Part shown: positions 34,398 through 47,635 of the stretch, in pieces
Layout of the letters: the number at the start of each line of letters is the position of its first letter
How positions within the stretch are numbered: the stretch's first letter is position 1
Source: Herbiconiux gentiana
GTDB taxonomy: Bacteria > Actinomycetota > Actinomycetes > Actinomycetales > Microbacteriaceae
Length of the DNA: 64,000 nucleotides
NCBI RefSeq assembly: GCF_024978135.1
Contig: NZ_JANTEZ010000001.1
Coordinates: forward strand, 310,001 to 374,000
Direction of reading: 5' to 3'
Notes under the pieces: generated by a model
Told to the model about the DNA's origin: nothing
What the model saw: the letters and a program-made list of their open reading frames with translations, nothing else
Database searches by the model: none
Made by a program: the position numbers and the translations under genes

Positions 34398-35852
34398 TCA
34401 GGAATTCCCGCCGCGCCCGTCGAGCCTCAGCAGCAGCAGCGCCTCGGTCTGGATGGCCCGCTTGAACACGCCGAGATGCAGCGACTCGTTCGGGCTGTGC
34501 GCCCGCGTGTTCGGGTCTTCGACCCCGGTGACCAGGATCTGGGCGGAGGGGAACACCCGGGCGAGGTCGGAGATGAACGGGATCGACCCGCCGATGCCGG
34601 CCTCGACGGGCTCGGCACCCCAGGCGTCGCGCATCGCGTCTTTCGCGGCGGTGACGGCCCAGCCCGAGGTGTCAACGAGGAACGGGTCGCCCGTGTCGAC
34701 GTCGTCGATGGCGATGTGCGCACCGAACGGCACGTGAGCGTGGATGTGGCGCTCGATGGCCTCGAAGGCCTGCTGGGCGGGCTGGCCCGGCGCGATGCGG
34801 GCGCTGATGCGCACCGACACGCTCGGGATGAGCGTGTTGGACGCGTTGGCGACCGAGGGCGCGTCGATGCCCGTGACCGTGACGGTCGGCTTCGCCCAGA
34901 GGCGCGACAGCACCGAGCCGCTGCCGAGCGGCGTGACGCCCTCGAGCAGCCCCGCGTCGTCGCGCAGCGTCTCCTCGCTGTAGGCGGGAGCGTCGATCTC
35001 GCGGCCTTCGAGCCCCTCGACCGCGACCGCGCCCGAGTCGTCGTGGAAGGACGCGAGCAGGCGCACCGCGGCGATCATCGCGTCGGGTGCCGCCCCGCCG
35101 AACATGCCGGAGTGCGAGGCGTGCGCCAGCGTCGACACCGTGAGCCGGAAGGTCACGTTGCCGCGCAGGCTCACGGTGAGGGAGGGCGTCTCCGCATCCC
35201 AGTTGTCGGAGTCGGCCACCACGATGACGTCGGCCGCGAGCTTCTCGCGGTGCGCCTCGAGGAAGTTCGCGAAGGAGCGGGAGCCGAACTCCTCCTCCCC
35301 CTCGATGAAGAGCACGAGGCCGAGGTCGAAGTCGGGGCCGGCGACCTCGGTGAGGGCGCGGATGGCCGACAGGTGCGACTCGACCCCCGCCTTGTCATCT
35401 GCCGCGCCGCGCCCGTAGAGGCGGTCGCCCCGCACGGTGGGCTCGAACGGCGGCGACTCCCACTCCTCGTCGCGCCCGGGGGGTTGCACGTCGTGGTGCG
35501 CGTAGAGCAGCACGGTGGGCCGGCCGTTGCGGGCGGCCCTGGTGGCCAGCACGGCCGGCTGGCCGAGCTCGCCCGGCTGCCCGTCGCCGCCCGCCATCGG
35601 CGCGCGGAGGATCTCGACCGACTCGAACACGCCCGTGGCCCGCGCGTGCCCCGCGACGGCCTCGGCGCTGGCGGCCACGTGGGCCGGGTCGAACGCCGAC
35701 CAGGAGACGGACGGGATGCGCACCAGCGCACTCAGTTCGGCGATGCTCGCGGGGAGCGCGAGCCGCACCGCCTCGACGACGGCGGCCTCGCGGTCGGTGA
35801 GTTCGGCGGGCCGGGCATTCTGAGGCAATGAGGAGTCTGGAGCGTCTGTCAT
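34398..35852 (-). CDS. M20-family dipeptidase
   Basis: 484 residues. Zinc-site motifs are LLYAHHDVQPPG, GRGAADDKAG and FIEGEEEFGS; SIPFISDLARVFP is near the C-terminus. A dimerisation domain sits in the middle (about 220-370). Members cleave dipeptides or related N-acylated amino acids in the cytoplasm. The ATG at 35852 has no ribosome binding site. TAAGAT eight bases upstream may be a -10 element of a leaderless message. Divergent from the DUF3043 gene. Confidence 0.93.
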   Translation of the reverse strand: MTDAPDSSLPQNARPAELTDREAAVVEAVRLALPASIAELSALVRIPSVSWSAFDPAHVAASAEAVAGHARATGVFESVEILRAPMAGGDGQPGELGQPAVLATRAARNGRPTVLLYAHHDVQPPGRDEEWESPPFEPTVRGDRLYGRGAADDKAGVESHLSAIRALTEVAGPDFDLGLVLFIEGEEEFGSRSFANFLEAHREKLAADVIVVADSDNWDAETPSLTVSLRGNVTFRLTVSTLAHASHSGMFGGAAPDAMIAAVRLLASFHDDSGAVAVEGLEGREIDAPAYSEETLRDDAGLLEGVTPLGSGSVLSRLWAKPTVTVTGIDAPSVANASNTLIPSVSVRISARIAPGQPAQQAFEAIERHIHAHVPFGAHIAIDDVDTGDPFLVDTSGWAVTAAKDAMRDAWGAEPVEAGIGGSIPFISDLARVFPSAQILVTGVEDPNTRAHSPNESLHLGVFKRAIQTEALLLLRLDGRGGNS

Positions 35853-35859
35853 GAAGGTA

Positions 35860-35865
35860 ATCTTA
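35860..35865 (-). promoter_or_regulatory. TAAGAT -10 element of the dipeptidase gene, leaderless mRNA likely
   Basis: TAAGAT on the minus strand ends seven bases before the ATG at 35852. No Shine-Dalgarno sequence lies between, which fits a leaderless transcript. The -35 region is weak. Confidence 0.4.
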
Positions 35866-35888
35866 AGAGACCGACGAACGAGGACACC

Positions 35889-36467
35889 GTGGCCAGAAAA
35901 AGCAGTGCAGCAGAACCCGTGATCGAGGCTCCTGTGGAGGAGCAGACCGGATCGGGCAAGGGGCACGCGACGCCGACCCGCAAGGAGCGCGAAGCGGCCA
36001 ACAAGCGACCGCTGGTTCCGAACGACCGCAAAGAAGCGACGAAAGACGCCCGCCGCCGCCAGCAGGAGCTGCGCGAGCGCGCCCGCGTCGGCATGGCGAA
36101 CGGCGACGAGAAGTACCTGCCGCTGCGCGACAAGGGCCCGCAGCGCCGGTACGTGCGCGACTACATCGACGCCCGGTTCAACCTCGGCGAGTTCATCATC
36201 CCGGCGATGTTCGTGGTCATCCTGCTGACCCTCGTGCCCGCCCCCGAGCTGCAGGCCGGCGTGATGCTCGGCCTCTACGCCTTCGTGCTGATCGTCATCG
36301 CCGACTGCGTGTTCGTGAACTTCCGGCTGATGAAGAAGCTCCGCGCCAAGTTCGGCCCCGAGAACGTCGAGCGCGGCCTGCGCTGGTACGCCACGATGCG
36401 CGCCCTGCAGTTCCGTCGCCTGCGTCTGCCGAAGCCGCAGGTCAAGCGCGGCGAGTTCCCCAAGTAG
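35889..36467 (+). CDS. DUF3043 membrane protein
   Basis: 192 residues. The first 95 are very basic and charged, with TPTRKEREAANKRPL and RRRQQELRERAR. Two membrane helices follow (about 97-117 and 125-145), then a basic C-terminus. This is the actinobacterial DUF3043 family of unknown function. The start is a GTG with GAGGA upstream. It lies in the conserved block between the dipeptidase and pyrD. Confidence 0.9.
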   Translation: MARKSSAAEPVIEAPVEEQTGSGKGHATPTRKEREAANKRPLVPNDRKEATKDARRRQQELRERARVGMANGDEKYLPLRDKGPQRRYVRDYIDARFNLGEFIIPAMFVVILLTLVPAPELQAGVMLGLYAFVLIVIADCVFVNFRLMKKLRAKFGPENVERGLRWYATMRALQFRRLRLPKPQVKRGEFPK

Positions 36468-36503
36468 GGCGCACCCGGCACGACCCGGGCCGGCGCGACG
36501 GGC

Positions 36504-37531
<1,028 letters not shown>

Positions 37532-37535
<4 letters not shown>

Positions 37536-38023
37536 TCGCCCGTGCGAGCGACGTCGCCCCCGGCCGCGGCGGCCTGCTCGTGCTCCACCCGGAGCAGGGT
37601 GATGGCCGCCTCGAAGTCGTCGAGGGAGTCGAAGCCCTGGTAGACGCTGGCGAAGCGCAGGTAGGCCACCTCGTCGAGCTCGCGCAGCGGCTGCAGGATG
37701 GCCAGACCGATGTCGTTCGCCTCGATCTGCGCGGCGCCGCTCAGCCGCACCGTCTCCTCGACGCGCTGCGCGAGCACCGCGAGGTCGCTGTCGGTGACCG
37801 GGCGGCCCTGGCAGGCCTTGCGCACACCGCTCACGATCTTCTCGCGGCTGAACGGCTCGACCACGCCCGAGCGCTTGATCACGCTGAGAGAGGCGGTCTC
37901 GGTGGTGCTGAAGCGTCGGCCGCAGTCGGGGCACTGACGGCGGCGGCGGATGGCGAGGCCGTCGTCGGTCGTGCGCGAGTCGACCACGCGGGAGTCGGGG
38001 TAGCGGCAGTAAGGGCAGTACAT
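37532..38023 (-). CDS. nrdR: transcriptional repressor NrdR
   Basis: 163 residues. A zinc ribbon with CPYC at 3-6 and CPDC at 31-34 is followed by an ATP-cone domain (about 46-136; [16 protein letters not shown]). It senses ATP/dATP and represses ribonucleotide reductase genes, which are not in this window. Coupled to pyrD by GTGA. Confidence 0.97.
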
Positions 38024-38117
38024 GGCCCCTCCAGGGTACCGGCTCGCACGGGCATCCGGCCGTCACCGCGCACGCCTGGGGAGAACATCGCCCGCCCCCG
38101 GCGCGGTGCAGGAGTGG

Positions 38118-39431
38118 TTACTCCGACCGGGTGAACCGCGCCGTGACGGCCTCGCCGTGAGCCGGCAGGTTCTCGGCCTCGGCCAGGGCGACGATGCGAT
38201 CGGCGACCTCGCGCAGCGCGGTCGACGAGTAGCGGATGACCTGCTGCGGCCGGAGGAAGGTGTACGCCCCGAGCCCCGACGAGAACCGCGACTGCCCGCC
38301 CGTCGGCAGCACGTGGTTCGACCCAGCGAGGTAGTCGCCGAGGCTCACCGGGGAGTAGGCGCCCACGAAGATGGCGCCGGCGTTCGTCAGGAGGGCGAGC
38401 ACCGCATCCGGATCGGCCACCTGCACCTCGAGGTGCTCGGGGCCGTAGGCGTTGCTGAAGGACGCGGCCAGCTCGATCGAGTCGACCAGCACCACGGCGG
38501 ACTGCGGTCCGTCGAGGGCGACGGCCACGCGCTCGGCGTGCTTCGTCGACGCGGCCACGGCGTCCAGCTGCGCGAGCACGGCGTCGGCCAACGCCGGCGA
38601 ATCGGTGACGAGCACCGCCGCGGCGAGCTCGTCGTGCTCGGCCTGGCTCACCAGGTCGGCGGCGACGAAGGCCGGGTCGGCGGTGCCGTCGGCGACGATC
38701 AGGATCTCGGTGGGACCCGCCTCCGAGTCGATGCCGACCACGCCGCGCACCACCCGCTTCGCGGCCGCGACGTAGACGTTGCCCGGGCCGGTGATGACCT
38801 GCACCGGGTCGAGCCCGATCTCGTCGACGCCGTGGGCGAGGGCGCCGATCGCACCCGCTCCCCCGATGGCGTAGACCTCGGTGACGCCGAGCAGCCCGGC
38901 CGCGGCGAGGATCGTCGGGTGCACGCGCCCACCGAACTCGCGCTGCGGCGGGGAGGCGATGGCGATCGATCCGACGCCGGCGAGCTGGGCCGGCACGGTG
39001 TTCATCACGACGCTCGAGGGGTAGACGGCCTTGCCGCCCGGCACGTAGAGCCCCACGCGGTCGACCGGCTGCCAGCGCTGCTGCACGAGGGCGCCGTCGG
39101 CCAGCTCGGTGGTCCGGGCATCCGGGATCTGGGCCGCGGTGGCCTGGCGCACCCGCACGATCGCCTCGTCGAGGGCGGCGCGCACGGCGGGGTCGAGCCC
39201 GGCGACCGCTTCGTCGATGTGCTGCTGCGGCACCCGCACGTGCTCGGGTTCGACGCCGTCGAAGCGGCGGGCCTGGTCGCGGAGGGCGACGAGACCGTCG
39301 TTCCGCACGGCCTCGACGAGGGCCGCGGCGGCCTCGTGGGCCACCGAGACGTCGGTGTCGGCGCGCGGAACGAGCTGCACGAACTCGGATCGGGTGGGGG
39401 TCTGGCCGCGGAGGTCAATCGTTCGGATCAT
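38118..39431 (-). CDS. hisD: histidinol dehydrogenase
   Basis: 437 residues, full length. GLYVPGGKAVYPSSVVMN, GAGAIGALAHG and AGPTEILIVAD are the NAD- and zinc-binding segments. SNHVLPTGGQSRFSSGLG near the C-terminus is the family signature. It carries out the last two steps of histidine synthesis. It lies 49 bases after dnaE on the same strand; other his genes are outside the window. Confidence 0.97.
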   Translation of the reverse strand: MIRTIDLRGQTPTRSEFVQLVPRADTDVSVAHEAAAALVEAVRNDGLVALRDQARRFDGVEPEHVRVPQQHIDEAVAGLDPAVRAALDEAIVRVRQATAAQIPDARTTELADGALVQQRWQPVDRVGLYVPGGKAVYPSSVVMNTVPAQLAGVGSIAIASPPQREFGGRVHPTILAAAGLLGVTEVYAIGGAGAIGALAHGVDEIGLDPVQVITGPGNVYVAAAKRVVRGVVGIDSEAGPTEILIVADGTADPAFVAADLVSQAEHDELAAAVLVTDSPALADAVLAQLDAVAASTKHAERVAVALDGPQSAVVLVDSIELAASFSNAYGPEHLEVQVADPDAVLALLTNAGAIFVGAYSPVSLGDYLAGSNHVLPTGGQSRFSSGLGAYTFLRPQQVIRYSSTALREVADRIVALAEAENLPAHGEAVTARFTRSE

Positions 39432-39480
39432 GGCCCTGCCAGCCTACCGGCGAGCGGACGACCCGGAACGGCCCGGGCCG

Positions 39481-42993
<3,513 letters not shown>

Positions 42994-43175
42994 TGATTCT
43001 CCGGCTGTCTCGGCGTGGGTTCCAAGTCTAAACGCCGCCCGCCCCGACCCGTCGGCGTGTCGCGGAGCACGTGTCGGGGCCGACTGTTGCGATATGTGAC
43101 CCGCCGACTTCGGCAGGCGCTTACCGGCTGGCTAGCCTGGCTCCGCGGCTGCCGTACGCCGCAGAAGAGGTCATC

Positions 43176-44030
43176 ATGAGAGCCGTTCGAATCGCCCTGC
43201 TGGGGGCGGCCACCGCCGCACTGCTGATCGGCACGACCGCGTGCAGCGCCGGCTCGAGCGGGAGCGAGCCGTCCGGCAGCACCGACGCAGCCGGGAAGAC
43301 GGACATCTCGATCGGCTTCAACCCCGGCCCGTACAAGGAGATGTTCGACGGCGGCATCCTGCCGATCCTCGAGGTGGAGGGCTACACCGTCCAGGAGCAG
43401 GACTTCACCGACGGCATCGTGACGAACGTCGCGGTCGACCAGGGCGAGATCGACGCCAACATCATCCAGCACCCGGTGTACATGAACTTCGTGAACGGGC
43501 AGGAGGGCCTGAACAACGTGGCGCTCGTGCAGGTGCCGACGCCCCGGATGGGGCTGTTCGGCGGCAAGTCGACCTCCCTCGACGACGTGAAGCAGGGGGC
43601 GACCGTCACCGTGCCGAACGCCCCGTCGAACCTGTACCGGGGACTGCTCATCCTGCGCGACGCCGGACTGATCGACTTCGACGACGTCGAGGACCCCAAC
43701 ACCGCCGACCTGTCGATCATCACTGACAACCCGCACGAGCTGCAGATCACCCCGATCGAGAACGCGCAGCAGGTGCCCTCGCTGCAGGACGTCGACTACG
43801 CCACCATCCAGGGCAACTTCATCGTCGCCGGCGGCCTCGACTACGACGACGCGCTCGCCGTGGAGGACCAGCCCGTGGAGTTCTCGAACGTGGTGACGGT
43901 GCGCGAGGCCGACGTCGACTCCGACTGGGCCAAGGCCATCAAGGCCGCCTACGAGTCGCCCGAGTTCATCGACTACATCACCTCCGACCCGCAGTACGAC
44001 GGGTACAACCTGCCCGAATGGTTCAATTGA
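43176..44030 (+). CDS. metQ: methionine ABC transporter substrate-binding lipoprotein
   Basis: 284 residues from the ATG at 43176 (GAAGAGG upstream). The lipobox places the lipid on Cys23. The NlpA/MetQ pattern is clear: FNPGPYKEMFDGGILPILEVEGY, DANIIQHPVYMNF and VPNAPSNLYRGLLIL. It captures methionine, probably both enantiomers. First gene of metQ-metN-metI-aminotransferase-luxS. Confidence 0.93.
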   Translation: MRAVRIALLGAATAALLIGTTACSAGSSGSEPSGSTDAAGKTDISIGFNPGPYKEMFDGGILPILEVEGYTVQEQDFTDGIVTNVAVDQGEIDANIIQHPVYMNFVNGQEGLNNVALVQVPTPRMGLFGGKSTSLDDVKQGATVTVPNAPSNLYRGLLILRDAGLIDFDDVEDPNTADLSIITDNPHELQITPIENAQQVPSLQDVDYATIQGNFIVAGGLDYDDALAVEDQPVEFSNVVTVREADVDSDWAKAIKAAYESPEFIDYITSDPQYDGYNLPEWFN

Positions 44031-45067
44031 GCCCTGCACCGGCCGCCGAGGGCGGAATCGTCTTCGAGGGCGTCTCGAAGACCTTCTCCCCCGACCGGAG
44101 ATCGACGACGACCGCGCTGAAGGACGTGCACCTGGAGGTGCCGGCCGGCAGCGTGTTCGGGGTCATCGGCTACAGCGGCGCCGGGAAGTCGACGCTCATC
44201 CGGCTCGTCAACGGCCTCGAGCGGCCGAGCTCGGGCCGGGTGCTGGTGGACGGCATCGACATGGGTGCGCTGCGCGGCAAGAACCTGCGCGCGGCGCAGA
44301 AGCGCACCGGCATGATCTTCCAGCAGTTCAACCTGCTCGACACCGTGCGCGTGCGCGACAACGTGGCCATGCCGCTGCGCCTCGACGGGGTCGGCGCCGA
44401 GGCGGCCAGGGCCCGCGCCGACGAGGTGCTCGACTTCGTCGGACTCTCGGGCAAGGCGGGCAGCTTCGCGGGAGACCTGTCGGGCGGCCAGAAGCAGCGG
44501 GTCGGCATCGCGAGGGCCCTGGTTCGGAACCCCCGCATCCTGCTCTCCGACGAGGCGACCAGCGCGCTGGACCCGACGACGACCGCGCAGATCATCGACC
44601 TCTTGCGCAGCATCAACCGCGAGTACGGCACGACCGTGCTCGTGGTGACCCATGAGATGGACGTCATCAAGGATCTCGCCGACCGCGTCGCCGTGATGGC
44701 CGACGGCGGCATCGTAGAGGAGGGCCCGGTGCTCGACGTGTTCGTGCACCCCCGGTCTCCGATCACCCGGGACTTCGTGACCACCGTGGTGCCGCAGGGT
44801 CTGCCGCCGCGCGTCGTGGAGCACCTCGGCTCCGAGGGTCTGTGGCGGATGCTCCTCGTCGACGACGAGGTGACCCAGCCCCTGCTCTCGGACCTCATCA
44901 CCACCTACGGCGTCTCGGTCAACATGCTGCACGCCGACATGACCTCCATCCAGGAGCACACCATCGGACAGCTGATCGTCAAGGTGACCGGCCCCGCCGA
45001 GCGGGTCGCGGCCGCCCGGGCCTTCCTGACCGAGCGGGTCGTGCAGCTCGAGGAGGTGCAGTCGTGA
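44018..45067 (+). CDS. metN: methionine ABC transporter ATP-binding protein
   Basis: 349 residues. Walker A is GYSGAGKST, the signature LSGGQKQRVGIARAL, and Walker B ILLSDEATSALD. A C-terminal NIL domain (about 275-345) senses methionine and inhibits transport. The ATG overlaps metQ by 13 bases. A TTG at 44027, overlapping the metQ stop as TTGA, is an alternative start. Confidence 0.95.
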   Translation: MVQLSPAPAAEGGIVFEGVSKTFSPDRRSTTTALKDVHLEVPAGSVFGVIGYSGAGKSTLIRLVNGLERPSSGRVLVDGIDMGALRGKNLRAAQKRTGMIFQQFNLLDTVRVRDNVAMPLRLDGVGAEAARARADEVLDFVGLSGKAGSFAGDLSGGQKQRVGIARALVRNPRILLSDEATSALDPTTTAQIIDLLRSINREYGTTVLVVTHEMDVIKDLADRVAVMADGGIVEEGPVLDVFVHPRSPITRDFVTTVVPQGLPPRVVEHLGSEGLWRMLLVDDEVTQPLLSDLITTYGVSVNMLHADMTSIQEHTIGQLIVKVTGPAERVAAARAFLTERVVQLEEVQS

Positions 45068-45732
45068 CCGACGGGAAGTGGACCCTGATCACCCCCGAGC
45101 TCTTCCTGAAAGCGCTCGGCGAGACCCTGCAGATGCTCGGCGTCTCGCTCGTGCTCGGTTCGGTGCTCGGCGTCGTGATCGGCGCGGTGCTCGCTCTCAC
45201 CCGCGCCGGCGGGGTGCTCGAGAACCGGCCGATCAGTCTCGGGCTCGCCGTGGTGGTGAACCTCGTGCGCTCGCTTCCGTTCATCATCCTGCTCGTCGCC
45301 ATCCTCCCGTTCACGCGCCTGCTGGTGGGCACCAGCATCGGCGTCTGGGCTGCCATCGTGCCGCTCACCGTGATGATCGCGCCCTACATCGGCCGACTTG
45401 TGGAGAACTCGCTGCTCGAGGTGCCCCGTGGAGTGATCGAGGCGGCGCGATCGATGGGCGCCTCGCCGCTGCAGGTGTTCTGGCGCTTCATGCTGCCCGA
45501 GGCGCGCGGATCGCTCATCCTCGCGGTCACGATCGCCTCGGTCGGCCTGCTCGACGCGACCGCGATGGCGGGCACCGTCGGTGCGGGCGGCATCGGCGAC
45601 CTCGCGCTCTCCTACGGCTACCAGCGCTACGACGGCTTCGCCATGGCGATCACCGTCGTGACCCTGATCGTGCTGGTGCAGGGCATCCAGTTGCTCGGCA
45701 CGGTCGTCGCGCGCCGCTACCGGAGGCGCTGA
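45064..45732 (+). CDS. metI: methionine ABC transporter permease
   Basis: 222 residues with five or six helices. The EAA loop is EAARSMGASPLQVFWRFMLPEA. The GTG at 45064 overlaps the metN stop (GTGA). Confidence 0.95.
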   Translation: MTDGKWTLITPELFLKALGETLQMLGVSLVLGSVLGVVIGAVLALTRAGGVLENRPISLGLAVVVNLVRSLPFIILLVAILPFTRLLVGTSIGVWAAIVPLTVMIAPYIGRLVENSLLEVPRGVIEAARSMGASPLQVFWRFMLPEARGSLILAVTIASVGLLDATAMAGTVGAGGIGDLALSYGYQRYDGFAMAITVVTLIVLVQGIQLLGTVVARRYRRR

Positions 45733-45734
45733 CC

Positions 45735-46907
45735 GTGGTCGACTTCACCCCCGCCGCGCGGGTGCAGGCGCTGCCGCCGAACTTCTGGGGCGTGATGGAT
45801 CGCGAGATCCTGCGACTCTCGGCCGAGCCGGGCCCGCGCATGATCGACGTCTCGAAGGGCAACCCCGACCTGCCCACGCCCGAGCACATCGTGGCGGCGA
45901 TGCAGCGCGAGGTCGCCGAGCCGGCCAACCACCGCTACCCGGCCTACGTGGGGCGGGCGGCGTTCCGGCACGCCGTGGCGAAGCGGTATCGCGACGACCA
46001 CGGCGTCGAGATCGATCCGGATGCGCAGGTCGCGGTCTTCCACGGATCGCACGAGGCCATCATGGCCGCGGTGCTCTCGCACGTCGATCCGGGCGAGACC
46101 GTCGTGCTGCCCGATCCGGGCTATCCGATGTACACCTCGGCCACCGATCTTGCCGGCGGGCGGATCACGCCGCTGCCGCTCCTCGAACCCGGGTACCAGC
46201 CCGACTTCGCGGCCCTCTCGTCGCTGACCCGGGCATCCCTTCTGCTGCTGAACTACCCGAACAACCCCACCGGCGCGCTCGCGACCCCCGCGGCCTTCGC
46301 CGGGGCGATCGAGTTCGCGCACCGCACGGGGGCGGCGTTCGTGCACGACTTCGCCTACAGCTCGCTCGGCTTCGACGGGCGTGCGCCGCTCTCGGCCTTG
46401 GCGGTCGACCGCACGCTCGAGGTGACAGTCGAGGCGCGGACGCTGTCGAAGACCTACAGCATGGCGGGCTGGCGGATCGGCTTCGCCGTGGGCAACACCT
46501 CGCTGATCACGGCGATGAAGTCGTACCTGGCGCAGGCCTTCAGCACCATGTTCGGCGCCTCGCAGGAGGCGGCCGCGGTCGCGCTCGACGGCTCCCAGGA
46601 GGCAGCCCGGGAGCTGGTGCAGGTGTACCAGCGCCGCCGTGACCTCGTGGTGGCCGGACTGCGGCGCATCGGGTGGGCGGTGTCGGCGCCGGAGGGTACG
46701 TTCTTCGTGTGGGTGCGTCTGCCCGGCGAGCACCAGGACGCGATGGAGTTCGCCGCGCGGCTGCGCTCCGACGCGCGGGTGGCCGTGGCGCCCGGCGAGG
46801 GCTTCGGGCCCCGCGGGGCCGGGCACATCCGCATCGGTCTCGTCAGCGACGAGGCCACCCTGAACGAACTGATCGAACGCCTCGACGCGTTCACGAGGAG
46901 GACCTGA
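45735..46907 (+). CDS. PLP-dependent class I/II aminotransferase in the met-luxS operon
   Basis: 390 residues from the GTG at 45735, two bases after metI. The pattern includes [24 protein letters not shown], and the PLP lysine in [13 protein letters not shown] (near residue 238). It is a fold-type I aminotransferase. Its place between metI and luxS suggests work on methionine or its keto acid (4-methylthio-2-oxobutyrate), but the substrate is not shown by the sequence. Its stop shares a base with the luxS ATG. Confidence 0.88.
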   Translation: MVDFTPAARVQALPPNFWGVMDREILRLSAEPGPRMIDVSKGNPDLPTPEHIVAAMQREVAEPANHRYPAYVGRAAFRHAVAKRYRDDHGVEIDPDAQVAVFHGSHEAIMAAVLSHVDPGETVVLPDPGYPMYTSATDLAGGRITPLPLLEPGYQPDFAALSSLTRASLLLLNYPNNPTGALATPAAFAGAIEFAHRTGAAFVHDFAYSSLGFDGRAPLSALAVDRTLEVTVEARTLSKTYSMAGWRIGFAVGNTSLITAMKSYLAQAFSTMFGASQEAAAVALDGSQEAARELVQVYQRRRDLVVAGLRRIGWAVSAPEGTFFVWVRLPGEHQDAMEFAARLRSDARVAVAPGEGFGPRGAGHIRIGLVSDEATLNELIERLDAFTRRT

Positions 46908-47380
46908 TGGCCGAGATCGAGAGCTTCACCCTGGACCACACCGCCGTGCTGGCACCCTACGTGCGCCGCATCGGGGTCGAGCACGGGCCGGGCGGCGGCA
47001 CCATCACCAACTTCGACGTTCGGCTGACCCAGCCGAACGTGCAGGAGATCCCGACCGCGGGCATCCACACCCTCGAGCACATGCTCGCCGGGCTGCTGCG
47101 CGACCGCATCGACGGCGTTATCGACATCTCGCCGTTCGGCTGCCGCACCGGGTTCCACCTGCTGATGTGGGGCGAGCCCGAGGTGGCCGACGTGGTCGCG
47201 GCGCTGACCTCGAGCCTGCGGTTCATCGCCGACGAGGCCGTCGAGTCCGACGTGCCGGCCGTCTCGGCACTGGAGTGCGGCAACTACCGCGACCACTCGC
47301 TGCACACCGCGCGGGAGTGGGCGAAGGTCGTGCTCGACGCGGGCATCAGCCTCGACGCCTTCCGCCGCGTCGGCGTCTAG
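46907..47380 (+). CDS. luxS: S-ribosylhomocysteine lyase
   Basis: 157 residues. Zinc ligands are His54 and His58 (HTLEH) and Cys124 (ECGNYRDH). Cys79 in PFGCRTGF is the catalytic cysteine. It splits S-ribosylhomocysteine to homocysteine and the AI-2 precursor. A strong GAGGAGG precedes the ATG, which overlaps the aminotransferase stop (TGATG). No S-adenosylhomocysteine nucleosidase gene is in the cluster. Confidence 0.97.
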   Translation: MAEIESFTLDHTAVLAPYVRRIGVEHGPGGGTITNFDVRLTQPNVQEIPTAGIHTLEHMLAGLLRDRIDGVIDISPFGCRTGFHLLMWGEPEVADVVAALTSSLRFIADEAVESDVPAVSALECGNYRDHSLHTAREWAKVVLDAGISLDAFRRVGV

Positions 47381-47390
47381 CGCTCCCGCG

Positions 47391-47558
47391 TCACGACGGC
47401 TCCTGCGGGTCGGCCTCGTCGGCGATCGCGGCGACGAGAGCCGCGCCCCGCCCGAACGACCCGGTGCGAAAGACCGCGCGGGCGCCGTCGCCGACCACCC
47501 GCCAGTCCTCGGTGCCGGCGGACCGGCGAAACTCGCGCGGAGAGATCGCATCCGTCAT
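47391..47558 (-). pseudogene. remnant of a pterin-4a-carbinolamine dehydratase-like gene
   Basis: 55 codons from an ATG. The segment LSPREF-like start (ISPREFRRS), EDWRVVGDGARAVFRTGSFGRGAALVAAIADEAD resembles the N-terminal half of 4a-hydroxytetrahydrobiopterin dehydratase-like proteins. The frame stops where the catalytic HHPD motif would follow. It ends 11 bases from the luxS stop. I read it as a 3'-truncated gene; a functional 55-residue protein cannot be ruled out. Confidence 0.5.
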
Positions 47559-47577
47559 CGTCCCGTCGTATCGCGCC

Positions 47578-47607
47578 CGCGCCCCCGGGGGAAGACCCGG
47601 GGGCGCG
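47578..47607 (-). terminator. hairpin after the sugar ABC operon
   Basis: CGCGCCCCCGGG pairs perfectly with CCCGGGGGCGCG around a six-base loop. It begins 28 bases after the substrate-binding protein's stop. There is no U-run. Confidence 0.55.
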
Positions 47608-47635
47608 ACGAGCGGGATCCGGAGAGAGCGGCGGC

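Noticed and set aside
42994-43175. Search for a SAM riboswitch upstream of metQ.
   Set aside because: I could not fit the region to SAM-I, SAM-II or SAM-IV consensus helices by eye, so nothing is annotated there. A covariance-model search would decide.
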